DNA of 64,000 nucleotides. It comes from Marchantia polymorpha subsp. ruderalis (Eukaryota > Streptophyta > Marchantiopsida > Marchantiales > Marchantiaceae). Of the stretch, positions 1 through 12,420 are shown piece after piece. How positions within the stretch are numbered: the stretch's first letter is position 1; every line of letters begins with the position of its first letter. The stretch lies in contig AP031355.1 in NCBI GenBank assembly GCA_037833965.1, forward strand, positions 31,149,501 through 31,213,500, read 5' to 3'. The notes beneath the pieces are model-generated. The model was not told the origin of the DNA. It did no database searches and worked only from the letters and a program-made list of their open reading frames with translations. The translations under genes and the position numbers were made by a program.

Positions 1-421
1 CTCCAACTCTCGTGCCAGGAGAGCCTCGACAAGATTTGCCATGGAGATGAACCGGGGCCCGAGCTCCGCGAGCCTGCGCCAAGGCTACCAACTACTCAGA
101 AAACCACCCGTCGGAGCTGTTCCGAGCCTGCGAGCGTTGTCCACCCGCCTCGGCTACCAACTGGCCTCACCTACCTACTGGCCCGACCTTCGTGGTCGAT
201 CGCGAGGAGATATTCATGTCAGGGGAATATTCTCTCGAATCGCTTATTCAAAACTGTTCGATTAGGGATCTGACGGCCTTTTCAGGCGTATTGCATCACA
301 CGTAATTTCTTCAGCTTATGCCTCCAGTTAGGACTCGCATGGTAAGACTGGACACTGGAGCAACGACGTCAATGTTAAGGGAATCGGAACTCTGAAGCTG
401 CCCACGTGTGTTCTAGACTCC
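1..421. other. Window edge, no gene recognised
   Basis: Moderate-GC DNA. A 74-codon frame runs plus-strand from 41 to 265, but it has no recognisable domain and no conserved-looking composition. I see no RNA gene or clear repeat here. The edge may belong to a repeat that continues outside the window. Confidence 0.4.
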
Positions 422-733
422 TTAGGCTTTGGCGTTTGTCGAGGGACTCCGCAAGAGATCTAAGTAGCCACGTAGTTCGATTTTTACCGTCGGTTCGTGA
501 TCCACGATCCATCCATATCGTTGAATTTGATGGGCTCTCGATGTTCCGGTCACGAGGACAGGGCCCCTAATTACGAGGGCACATTCGTGCTCCCCAGGTT
601 GGACTTGGAAATGGAACTTTAGGTCTCCGGGTAGAGGACCAGAGTCATAAGACCACCTCGTCTTGTCGTAACTGCTGCCTATTTTTGGTAACTTTGTAAA
701 CCATGAGCCTGTCACGAGGGTTACTTCACCGAT
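422..733 (-). other. Unrecognised open frame with protein-like composition
   Basis: An uninterrupted minus-strand frame of about 104 codons ends at the TAA at 422-424. It has no ATG near its upstream end; the first start-like codon is a GTG at 715. The translation has mixed, soluble-protein-like composition with short motifs such as RGPVLVTG and DHEPTVKIELRGYLDLL, and it lacks the low-complexity look of most chance frames nearby. I do not recognise a family. It could be an exon, a decayed gene or transposon-coded sequence, or chance. No partner exon is evident in the flanking 1.5 kb. Confidence 0.2.
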
Positions 734-736
734 TTA

Positions 737-2640
737 GCGATATGGAGAGCCAGGTTACGCTAATCATTGCTCACTGCTCACAAGTACTGTAATGTCTTCC
801 GTATGTGGTCTTCATGATGGAAGATTTCTTGTTCGAAGTCTCCCATTTAGGAGTCTTCCTTATGTAAAAGTCCTCGGTTCAGCATGCCATCATTCCTCTC
901 CTTCGCATCGTTCTCTCCTGAGAGATTGTTGAATAAGATGTGTCCTCACATTATCAAGTTAGATATGCAGAATTCATATTCTTAACGTCTGCCCAATTCA
1001 CATTACGCTTGGAGAGGACATGATGGACTTCGGAGTTGGTGAAATATGGACTGTAGAGTCTAACAGGCACTGACTTATTCTATGGTGGTGCTCTTCACAT
1101 TCATGAACCTTCTCTCTCATGCATGTTTTGACACTCAAAGAAATCATGGACTTTTTATTTGTCACGTGTATCAATCCTCTCTCCACCCCTTTTATTTTGT
1201 CAACTCCACCCATTTTGTTTTGTCAACGTCTCTGTTCACTAAATGAAGTGAGTCACACTTATTTAACAAGATCTGAGGAATTGTCCAATATGCAATCTTC
1301 ATCGGAGACCATCAAGCATTATATGTGTTTCGACTTGTTGCATTCAGATTATAAAAGCAACATGTGATACATGGACGGGCTTAGATTCTAGAAGATCAAC
1401 TTGATGAATCTGTCGAAACTTCTGTGCCATGAAGCCAAACCTAGCATATAGTTTACCGACAAGCCTGTACCACTTGGCCTCTCGACTCATGGAGCAGGTT
1501 GCAACTGTTAGTCTCCTTTTCTGCAGCAGGTAATTCTGCCACTTTTCAGAACTTCCGAAAATATCTTAACTTGTATTTACTCTCACAAGTACTACGTGTT
1601 CGAAAACACCTAAATCTGTGTTCCAAAAAACAACTGTAGATTCCTTTCAGCATTCAGCAACGAGACGAGGGAATTCAGCCCAGAAATGAACGTGCAGCAG
1701 TTAGATATTTTCAATCGAAGTGTCCAATATGTTTTCCTTAAACTTCTCTTGCTAAGGAAACTGGAAGACTCAATTAACTGTCATTCGCACGGTCTTGAAC
1801 CTTTCCGGTGGAAGAGGCGCAGTCCGTTATGGCACAAGTCTCGAAAGAGAAAACTTGACAGTAGCAGTTTAGCGCCTTGTCAGCGTGAACTTTAGCGATG
1901 AGATGGCGAAAAGGCAACCCAAAGGCCTCTGTGCGACACGTCCGCGACGCTATTGGTTGTATGGCTCTTCGAATTGAAGCCTACGTGGAAAGAAAGGGTA
2001 AGATTGTGTAAGATTGGCCCAGACGTTGGAAAACCTCGATACTCTCAAGTCGAGGTTGGGCTCGGCATCGCGATATGAACCTCCTCGCAATCGATGGTAA
2101 CTGCAGAATATCAAGTCTCCGGTAAAAGAGTAAGATGTAATAATGAGGCGTTAGAGATACTGTTCCCTTTTGTTGAAACTCATTTAAACCGGGTCTTATA
2201 CTCAAGGCTACACTCATGGTCAATATCAATGGGGCCGATAAGGGATAAGATGCGGTATATTTCAATCTTTCGGGAAGATTCTAGAGGGAAAGAATAAAAC
2301 GGTCCATCGAACGATACGTTCATCGTACACTACATTCAGAGGAATAAGACGCCGATTATGAGTCCCAACTTCAATAACGGGAGATTACGCACATCGCAAG
2401 CTAGCATCTTAAAACTTCCACAAAATAGCTTCTATAAACCTCTTTCTATATCACCCAGTGATATAGAAAAAAGTCTGAATAATAACATAGGTATCTCAAT
2501 AACAACGGAACCCAATTATCTAAAGGTTTATATAAACCATGAAATATCCTTTATGTGCTTTCGTAATATTTCAGATAGATGAAAATAGATTATCTAATTC
2601 GTCAAATTATCACAAACACAGTGATTTTTACCTCCAATTT
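737..2640. other. Intergenic DNA, nothing recognised
   Basis: About 40-45% GC judged by eye. Several short frames of under 100 codons overlap on both strands, and none shows a domain or a splice pattern. A short perfect hairpin lies at 2443-2469. The composition shifts to strongly AT-rich after about 2580. Confidence 0.4.
2443..2469. repeat. Short perfect inverted repeat
   Basis: Arms of 12 bp (2443-2454, TTTCTATATCAC, and 2458-2469) are perfect reverse complements around a 3-nt loop. There is no U-run or gene end beside it, so a terminator role is not supported. It is probably incidental in AT-rich DNA. Confidence 0.6.
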
Positions 2641-4144
2641 CTATACTATATTAAAAAAATCTAAATGAAGAGATGTTGATAAGTGATAATCAGCATGATA
2701 ATTTTATCATCACGTCCAAGCTACCGCATGTTTTAGAAACACTGGGAGTCTTTTTCCTTGCATTTTGTTGATTTAGGGTTAAATAACGTACAAAACACAT
2801 GTATAGGAACATGTGAATAAAAATGAAATTGCATTCAATATTGGATCAAAGACATGTAAATATCTTGGCATGGAGGTATCAAGCTACATTTGGAAGGGGA
2901 TGTTTTGATGTGTTTGTTTGATGAATGTGAGATGCAGCATTTAAGTGTTTCTTCTCTACGAAGAGCTCGTGAATCTCCTCTTTCATGTGGCATCATGAAT
3001 ATGTACAACCCGTGTAAGGCTAATTCAGTGAGCCTTACAAGTGCATGGTTCGGAGCCTTCAATTTTAAACCCTAGAGATTCAAGAAACAATCCAAAGAAA
3101 AATATGCCACTCAACTATGAAAGTAGTAGAGGCCAACATCACGATCTAGCATCAAGACAATGATTCTCATCATCGTGGTGTGATTCATCTCTACATGAAT
3201 ATTCCTTGTAAAGAGAATTATTTTCCGAAAAGGTAGATCATTTCGATGAAAACCTTTGAATCTCTTGGAAATCTCCAACATCAAATAGTTAGAAGCGTAT
3301 CATCATAGACTTGAAGTTTTGTTTTCATTTCATGGATTCTCAAAATAATCAAGAATTGAAATTATCCAAAATTTGAAGATTTTTCCATCAGGAAAAGGGG
3401 CATAAAATTGATAGCATATCCACTTGCTAGTTGGTGAGTTTGTAAGATTGTTAGTTTTAAATGTAATAATGGCTTTGAAATTTGAGCTAATGAGATGCAA
3501 GAGGAAAAGATTTTCCTACACTTGCAAATTAATTCTGTCTTTGTTTGCAAAAATGAAATTAGTAAATCATTCATTGTCTAATATTTTTTGAAAGCATAGG
3601 TTGTATGTTCACAAAGGTCTAAGAATATTACACTTGATTTACAAAAATTGACTTGAATATCATGAGATTAAAGATATAAGATTAAATCAATTATGCTAGA
3701 ATTAATACAAAACATAAACAGAATTCATATTTTGATTATCTTTTGTTAACTTGATCTTGATTGGATTAGATAGTTAATTTATTAGTACATAAATTAAGTT
3801 TTTTCTAATAAATCGTGATGTGTTTCTATGGACATTGTCCGAGATGATGAATCACAACTTTTTTCTTCTTCCATGTATCCGATAGTTTTTTTTCTCGTGT
3901 TGGAATCTAACAATTGATATCAGATCAACTTTGGAAAGATTTTATAGTGTCTTCAAAATTTCTGATTTATTATAAAAATTCTAGTATCAGGTTGTTAATA
4001 CTGCAAAATATTTGATAGAAAAATTTCTTAAAATGCAATCAATTTTTGACATCATTTATCAAATTGAATCACAAACAAATTTCTAATCATATTCTTTGCC
4101 TCATATTTAATAATAATAATACCAAATGGTTTTTACATATAAAA

Positions 4145-4285
4145 AATATTACTTTGTAGTGTTATTATTAACTCAAGGTTAACATTAAACTCTAGTTTAT
4201 AAATATTTAAGCTAGAGTTTGGTTTAGGCTTAATCCTAGTTAAGCCTAAACCTAGGGACTAGGCTTAACTAGAATTAGGATTTTT
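4145..4285. repeat. Cluster of inverted repeats around CTAGGCTTAA words
   Basis: AAACTCTAG near 4188 is answered by CTAGAGTTT near 4212. AGGCTTAA and TTAAGCCT flank a 6-base spacer near 4226-4247, and a further inverted relative, TAGGCTTAACTAGAATTAGG, follows near 4261. The words overlap in both orientations over about 100 bp and could fold into alternative hairpins. No function or element end is evident. Confidence 0.5.
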
Positions 4286-7200
4286 TTTATTCAATGTATA
4301 TATAAATAAACAAGCCATAGCTAGCATTGAACATTTTGTGAATTTTGAGTAAAGTTCTTGTTTTTCTCCACGGAGCTAACCGAGAGTGGCAAACCACTCG
4401 TATGTTTATCTGGTTTTGTGATATGCAAGTTGTATGTGTTGCTCTGTGTTTGTTAGTTCTTTTAGGTTTTTTTAAACTATTGATATCAAAATGAGGTTGA
4501 TTCTTGTGTGAAAATTTGTGTAAGCAATTTTTCACATCTTGGAGTCAAAAATTTCCTGTGTTAGGCTTGAGTGAAAAGTTTTTTGGTATTATTCATGTAG
4601 TATCTAAAAGAAGTTGGCATCCAATTTGATGAAAAACGCTTGTAAATATGAAGCTCGTAGTAAAGAAGTTCATTTTGTGGAATAAAAAGTTCATGTCTTG
4701 GTTACGACTGCATATGTTTGATATCTATGAGCAACTTAGAGACTGAATATGAGATAATGCAGTAGTTGGGACCTTAAGAGTGATGTTCATCAACTAACTA
4801 GAGAGAGTAGGGCTCTAGCCGTCTAGAGCTTCCAATCTAGACTTCTGTTGAGGTTTTGATCTTCAATGCTGCAAGCAAACCATCCAGTGTTGTGAACACT
4901 ATCATTGACAATTTTTTCCTTCTATATAGTCACTTTTTGATAGACTTACTTTTTGTTTATGGTTTTTCAGTTTTAATTTATAGCATACAATCACGTAGCT
5001 AAAAAGTATAAAATCAACTTTAAATTTTTATCTACATTGGTATATATTCAAATCTTGATTAGCACAAGAAAAACAAAGACCAAACTAATTCTTTAATTTT
5101 TAAATTTTTTTAATTGAATCTGATATTTTTTTTATATTATGTTTAAATGGATTTATTCTTTTCACTTATCAATTTTTTACTTTGTGCTCTGACTTTTTAA
5201 ATAAGCGATATTTCAAGATTGTTAATTTCATACTTTGAATTATTGACATTATGCATATTCTTGCATACAACGTTATAAATTTGTTTTAAATATATATAAT
5301 TCACATCTTAGAGTTTATTGTAGAAAAATATAAACTCTAAAATTGTAATAAAAATTTTTATAAACATTAAGTTTGTTTTCATCAATCTAATTATTGTAGC
5401 AAATGCATTAATAAGATCACAAGTCATTATTAAATAATCAAACTAACAATGATTGATATAAAACTTTTGCAAATTGAGAAGCTATGTTTATCAAATTAAA
5501 CTATGCAAAATAAATTGATACTTTAAAATAAAAGAAATTTCATCTTCAATAATTTTATTTATAATTTATTTTTGTTGAATCAATCTATAATTACTAATGA
5601 GTGATTTTATGCTATCTTTGTGTTAAAAAATATATTTAATAAAAGAAAAACATTTTGTTGAACGAATCGTCTTCACTTGAGTTTTGCATTTTTTCAACAT
5701 GTTTATTATCAAAAAGTATGATGCTTTGCAAATTTTGTTGGCATTAAATATCATCAATTATCTTGCGATTTGCATAATTTCAGGTCAAAATTGTGCAGAT
5801 TGATCATCAAAAAGTATTTAACATATTTGATTACAAACTCAATGATTTTTTGACCAATATCAAGGTAAAACTATACATAGGTAAAAAAAATTGATTGTTA
5901 GTAATAAAAAAGGGTCAAAGTATCCATATGCCTTGCTTACTGCATTTCAAAAAAATCTAACACTAGCTTAAATGTCATGGTTCAACATTTTATTTTCCAT
6001 TTTTTTGACAGTAAATTATATTAATCCTGACATTCTAGGATGAAAATCGCATCAAGCCAAAAAAATTGATCTTAATTGCTTATGAGTAACTTGATATTTA
6101 ATGAAAGTTTGGTTAATGAATAATTCGACTGATTGAGGATTTCATTTTTTTTAATTTTTTATTCATTAACCTCAATATTTTTTCATAATAACAATTTATG
6201 TCTAAAAATTAATTTTGTTTCCAAATTAATAAAAATATTCATTTTCATTAATTACATAATTTTTCAAAATTTTTTTTGTAAATTGAAATTTTTTTGCTAG
6301 ATTTATGATTATTTGACATATATACTTTTCATTTTTTTTTCCACTGTAACTAATTGATGTATGAGATGATAAATGTTTGATCACTTTTTATAAAAATTCA
6401 GTATGAATTTATGTTGTTGAAAGATTCTTGGATCATGAATTATAATTCTTGTATTTTGATAAAAAAATCAATAAAACTCAACAATGTGATATAATTTTTT
6501 GCATGCAAAGCATTGAGAATTGTCAAAAATAAATAAATTGATCAAAAAATAATTTTATTTCAATAAAATTTCAGAAATTTTTTTATAAATTTTGTTCACT
6601 CATTGTTACTTCATATCTTGATGTTAATGTTTATAATGCATGTAATTTTTATATTTTATGGATTATATATATTATCATATTTTTATACTTTAATTTTTAG
6701 TTATTGACCATTTATGAAATCATAAACAGTTATTTTATGTTGAACAATTGAAATTGTTAAATTAACAATATCACAATAAATCAATTGTTTATCATCAGCT
6801 CTTTATCTAATTTTTATCCAACTTGTTTCAGCTTTAAACACAATGTCAAATATTATTCATATCTTTGATACATATCTAAAACTATAATAATTTTAGATAA
6901 TTTAATTATTATTATTATTAATAAAATTAATAACACTTGAAAAAAATACATCATTTGAAAATTTTGCTGAAGCCTCTACTGAATCTCACTCAGTGAAATT
7001 GAATCAATTTGTTTTGAAAATATTTTTCAATTTGATGTATCATGTAAATTTTTAATTAATGAATTCACATTTCATCAAAAATTATTGCAATCAAATTCAA
7101 ATCACAAATTTTTTTGATTTGATTGTCTTTCATAAATAAATTTTTATTATTTTACAACTTTGAAATTGATTATAATATGTAGTAATTTTATAAATTAATA

Positions 7201-7589
7201 TTTTATATGCAAATCACAATTTAGAGATATTTTTTATTCTACATGCAAGTCAATCATCTCTATAAATGTCTGTATAAATTTCAAAAACTACAAACCATAA
7301 TTATTGTTTTGTTGAATCAATTTTCTGTACAAATGATTTTTTTTGTAATTATTTTCATTTCTTGCAAAATCAAAACAAATCTTCATGACATTCTGTATTG
7401 CCTTATCTTTGGCTATGTTCATTTTTTTAAATTACTGAAATTTTTTCTAAAGCATCATATCGTATGTCATGTTAGTATTGTTTTAGTGCATGTGTAATTT
7501 TTGCATCAAGTTTTTTTGTTATGAAGATAGTGTGTTGTATCTTGGAGTAATCAAAGTTGTATCTTGGAGATGATGTGTAGAATCTAGAT

Positions 7590-7705
7590 TGTTATCTGCA
7601 GTTCTTGATTCAACATTTTTGTTTTTGAGAGGATGTGTTGATATGGAGTTGCATTCTGCAGTTCTTGTTTTCTCATGTTTGTTCTGGAGATTGTGTGTTG
7701 AATCT
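7590..7705 (+). repeat. Degenerate tandem pair
   Basis: Two adjacent related stretches share the words CTGCAGTTCTTG and TGTGTTGA with a spacing of roughly 60-70 bp. A shorter related word, TTGTATCTTGGAG, is duplicated just upstream near 7535-7570. This looks like an old local duplication within the AT-rich block. Confidence 0.4.
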
Positions 7706-8650
7706 TGTGAATCTGTAACATAGATGAAGCCTTGTACTTTTCATTTTTTTCCTCAAGTGTTGAGTGTTGGATATTTGTAGTTGAGTTTGACTTAAAGTCT
7801 ATTATCTTTTTGCTTCAGATATTTGAAATTTGATACATTGCATCACTTCTCAAAAAATTCTTATATTTCTAATGTTGATGTTGAGAGTTGATTTATTAAA
7901 CTATAAATGTTGAAGGTTTGGAATACCACTTAGAATAGAAGAAGAAACCGAAAGATGTTTTTTCTTAAATTAATTGTTGGTCGGATTTGATAAGTGCATA
8001 TAGAGATTTGCTGCTGCATAACTCTTTTCACTTGGAAATATAAGCTATTTTTTAACACTTGGAATTTATTTCTTTTTGTATGAAATTTTTCAGAAGTCAT
8101 TGGAATTTGGTTGGTAAATGATGAGATGTAATCTCCTCAATTACCACCCAATTTTTTATGGATTGATAATGTGGCATATAACACTTACAACTACATTAAA
8201 TATTGACATATCACTTTCAATTAACATCCTGACTAATACACTTTATGCATATTCAATCAACACACAAATTATTTAAGTGAAAACATTAAATAGTTCACTC
8301 TAAATCAACTCAACAAAATCTATCCATAACTGGAATAACTTCATTTTTAGTTTTAACAAATGAAATATTATTACAAACATAGACATCTATTAAAAGTAGA
8401 ATGGAATTTATATATTGAAAGATAAGGTTATTTCTATTAAATACGTTTTCATGTAGTCTTAATCTTCATGTAGTGTGGTTTTATTACGGGATGTTATGAG
8501 GGTTGATTTGGTTTGTTACTATGTACGGGATCATCTCTTTGCAATCCAACCACGAACATAATCTTTTTATTTTTATAACTTCACTTACATTTTCTCTGTA
8601 TCCATGAAGTTTTAATTATGCAAAAGAATTATCAACGTTGCCATTATTGT

Positions 8651-10822
8651 GTATCACGTGAAGTTTGATATTACGTTGAGTGAACGTTGCATGGTATTGT
8701 ACTCACTAGGGCATCGCAACACGCTTATTATCCCTCAAAGGTGAATTATGGATGGGAGTTTGGAGTGAGTGAACCCGATAGTGGCATATGCTGAAGTCAG
8801 AGTGGAAAATTTGAGGGTTGATGCAGTGATTACATTCTTCTGGTATCTCATTTAAATTTCTTTCAATTTGTGATTTGACCTTGAAGTTTGTCTGCGTGGG
8901 GACTACTTGTGCTAGTTTGGTGTGTTGACCTTGTATAGTTGTGTGTGTTTGAGGCTACCTCTGTGTTGTTGAGGTTGTCTGACTTAGAATGGGTGCATCC
9001 ACATGGGAGTTGATCGAGGATAGGTGTCATATCATTTCTACATGAGAGAGAAGATATTTTTTGCTGTTTCTTAGCCCAAGGAAATACCACCATATTTTTT
9101 TGGTCGCAGATGCTCTGACTGCCTGCACTAATAACCTCTAAGCGGTCACGAGATCTTGAAAGAGGAAGGTCTGAAAAAGAAACGTAGTGAATTGTTTAAC
9201 AGCAGCTACAATGTTACGTTAACAATCTTGAATCTAGTCAAAGCCAAATATCTCCGTCACAAATTGCCAAGTGCCCATTGCCCACCTGATACTGTGAGCA
9301 CAACTCCCAATACCCTAAACATACACAGCTGACGGCTAGGTTCGGCTTCACAGATTCAACAACAGTGTGAAACTCAACTCACTAACTTATGCGGGTTTCC
9401 GATTCTTAACATTCTGTTCGAGTTTTAAATTTTTCACGTGAAATGTTACATTCGACATCACAGAATCTTTTACCTGAAGGAGAAGCTCGAATTGATGACG
9501 ACCGAAGATGCAGAGCGCAGGTCGTCGTGACACGTGGAGACTACACATGGGTCTCATTGCCTCATGGATTTGAGAAGCCAATAGTGTTGACTACTTTTGT
9601 GGCTGTCTAAACCGAGTCCACTCCTCCGAGATTCCACCCGCGTTCTCGGAAAGCTGCTAGAGACATGACATACTGTACATTGTCGGCACCATTCACAACT
9701 TACGGCTGTCGGATCTACATTTGGGCCATCCACGGCCATTGCTTCATATAGATGGTGGCGACTGATGTTTACGGGTGTGTTGGTGCGCGTTTAAGACATA
9801 TGCCAAAATACATCTCCTGTTGTATTTCGCATACCTCTGGCTGCTTGGCTGAACATAAAAAGCCTGAAGACATGTACTCCCATACGGCGTGCATGTTCCC
9901 CATGCGCTATAGGTTTGATTCCCTCCCCCTCCCCGAACTACACATGCCTACAAATTTCCCACGTATCTTCTGTACTCAGGATTATTTGCTCTTCTTTGAG
10001 AGATATTTGCTAGCTTATAAGCTACCGGTTTTTTGGTGGTTCCTTCACATCAAGTCAACATGCAAGGGATATAGTGGGACCAATGAATCCAGTGGCATCA
10101 CATAAAAGCCTCCAATGCTTGTTATCCGAATCTTACACTTCGTGTCATGGTGAGATCAAACAGTTTGATTTGACACTCCTCTCTGGTACTTTCCAAGGCA
10201 TGAGAAATTTCATAGAACGAATTGAATTTTACAATATATGAAGGGGCAGGCGTAATACTAACTAAGTTCAAAATTCTATCCAAAGAACTCTTTCAGGATT
10301 GTTTTTTATACATAATCAATTCGGAGTGTTTGTGTCAAAATGACCAATTTTATGGTTCTTTCATAACAGTAGAACTAAGAAGTGATTCATAGGAAGTGCT
10401 TCATGTACAACTAGATGGAGGAGTGCAGACGAGTGAGGTAGAACATAGGTATTCGATCTGGCGCATAACACTATGGATAGGAACTGCGATAGCGATAAGG
10501 AGCAGTTCCAAAACATGGCTTCTCATCGAACTGAAAAATTTTACGGATCACAAGACATCTATTATCCAGAACAGAGGCATTAAAGTGAGTTGCACAGCAG
10601 GCAGTAGCAAGACAAGGGATGAGGTACATGTATACAAGACCAAACGTGAAATATAATCAGACCAAAAAATGGCGGATTCAAGGGCAGACATTGATCCACA
10701 TGGAGAAAATAACTAAGCACAAGTTATGAATACTATGTTAAACATGTAGCAAAATTTTCCACAAACATACTTTTAATACATATGAAGCCTCTATAATTAT
10801 TGTACTCAATATTAGTTAAAAA
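8651..10822. other. Intergenic DNA, nothing recognised
   Basis: Moderate-GC sequence between the AT-rich block and the LTR element. The longest frames (117 codons plus-strand at 9752-10105 and 86 codons at 10396-10656) have no recognisable motif, and their codon composition does not look coding. No repeat ends or RNA genes were seen. Confidence 0.4.
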
Positions 10823-11059
10823 TGTAATGTCAAAACACCCAAGTGATAGGAAACACTCTAGACAAGACGTAACGTGGTTCAAAATTCGAAGGGGCTACGT
10901 ACACGGAGAAAACACGCTGCATTTTACTCCAGGTTTGTCACAAAAGATTCTACACATATACAAGCAGAAGCCGAGATATTTAACCCCAATCCACATGACA
11001 TCCCTATCTAAATATAGTTAGGACATGAGGTTACTCATTAACTGGAGTTAACCTCAACA
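10823..11059 (-). repeat. 3' LTR of the Copia-type element
   Basis: A 237-bp LTR bounded by TGTAA and CAACA on the plus strand, homologous to 18045-18279 over its full length. Long shared stretches include ACTCCAGGTTTGTCACAAAA. It contains the GGCTACGT-CACGGAG word that I associate with plant Copia LTRs. Confidence 0.8.
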
Positions 11060-11070
11060 ATCTCCCCTTT
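11060..11070 (-). other. Polypurine tract of the Copia-type element
   Basis: On the minus strand the sequence AAAGGGGAGAT immediately precedes the 3' LTR start (TGTTGAGG). Its position and composition are those of the second-strand primer tract of LTR retrotransposons. Confidence 0.75.
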
Positions 11071-11754
11071 AACTCATGTTAAGATAACAATAACATCTGT
11101 AATCTACATTATTACTCCGCAGAAAGTTCTAGACATAAATCTAACACAAGGCCCACTCTTTACACAAGAGTTAACTAGAACTAAACCGTAGCGGTAATAG
11201 AATAGAGTAGTAACATGAAATAGCTAGCATAGAGGTAACAAAAATCTCGTAACCGGTATAATTACTCCACGGAAAGTTCTAAAAAAACCTAATACAAGGC
11301 CACTATTTAAGCGATAGTTAACTAGAATTAAGTCGTAGTCATAACAAGATAAAATAATTATATAAAGAGATAACTGAAAATACTATGCTAGCAAACTCAA
11401 CCATGTGCTCCTCATGTTCAACCTACATAGTAGCACAATGTCGCTTGAAATTCTACAAAGTAATAACTTTGATCAATGTATCAGCTCGATTAAGTTTACC
11501 GTCAATATTGACTAGTTCAATCATTTTATCTGCACACTCTTGTAAGAAAAATACATGATATCATTGTGCTTCACTCTATTGTACATAACTTGTATCGTGC
11601 ACATCTTGATCATTAATCACATAATGATCAAAACTCTCCCACACCCATATTCGTGAACAAAGATTTTCTTTTCAATACGAAGATAATGAGAACTTTTCAC
11701 TCTTTCAATGAATTGGACTTATTGAAAGACACACCTACTGACAAGACTCTTACA

Positions 11755-12420
11755 ATCTACGTTGCTCGCGACTGTCAGCGTCCGCAACTATCCATTACCG
11801 TCGCCCGTGACTAACTGCGCCCGCAACTAACTATCAACAGTGACAATCCTTCACCTACGCCCGCGATTGATTATCACTCGTTACTGTCTCTGACTGTCGC
11901 TCACGATTTGCTGCGCCCGCGACTGATTGTCACCCATGATCAACTCTCACCATCGACCGTGACTAACTACGACCGCGACTAAATCTCACCGTCGCCCGCG
12001 ACTTACTGCACATACAATAGTCTCACTCAGTCTCTCGCGATTGAATGCGCCTGAGATTTACTGTCACTCGTGATCGTTACTCACGTCATCCGCGACTAAC
12101 TGCGCCAGAGACTTGCACTCACCGTCGTCTGGGACTGACTGCGTCCGTGATTAACTGCCATACATGAATGTACCTCGGTTGGTCCGGCCGACCTTGTTCA
12201 TTCTCTGATCATGTTTGAACTTTAGCCATGGATCTCTCCCAACTGCAATTGTCATGTTTTACCGTGGTTAATCCATAAAATATGGTTACTCCGTTGAACG
12301 TAGTTTCTCATTCATACCATGATCAACTGTCTACCGCGGTTAGCACGGCTGATCACGGTAGCTTCAAACCGACCACATTCGCTCCAGCCGACCGCGGTCG
12401 CCTGTTTGATTGCGGTAGGC
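11755..12420. repeat. Degenerate short tandem repeats, GC-rich (CGCGACT words)
   Basis: Within the old element, about 400 bp (11755-12170) consists of diverged copies of a unit of roughly 30-40 bp containing CTCACCGTCGCCCGCGACT and ACTGCGCCCGCGACT. Related ACCGCGGT words continue to about 12420. The GC and CG content is far above the flanking DNA. The array has no long frame and may be a non-coding spacer typical of large non-autonomous LTR elements. Confidence 0.6.

Larger units (their letters stand above)
2640..8650. other. AT-rich block without genes
   Basis: About 6 kb of visibly very AT-rich sequence, with homopolymer A and T runs and few CG dinucleotides. No frame exceeds about 85 codons, and none looks like protein. 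The margins are fairly abrupt on both sides. It contains an inverted-repeat cluster near 4.15-4.28 kb and weak tandem copies near 7.6 kb. It may be heavily decayed, formerly methylated repeat DNA, but no family can be named. Confidence 0.6.
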
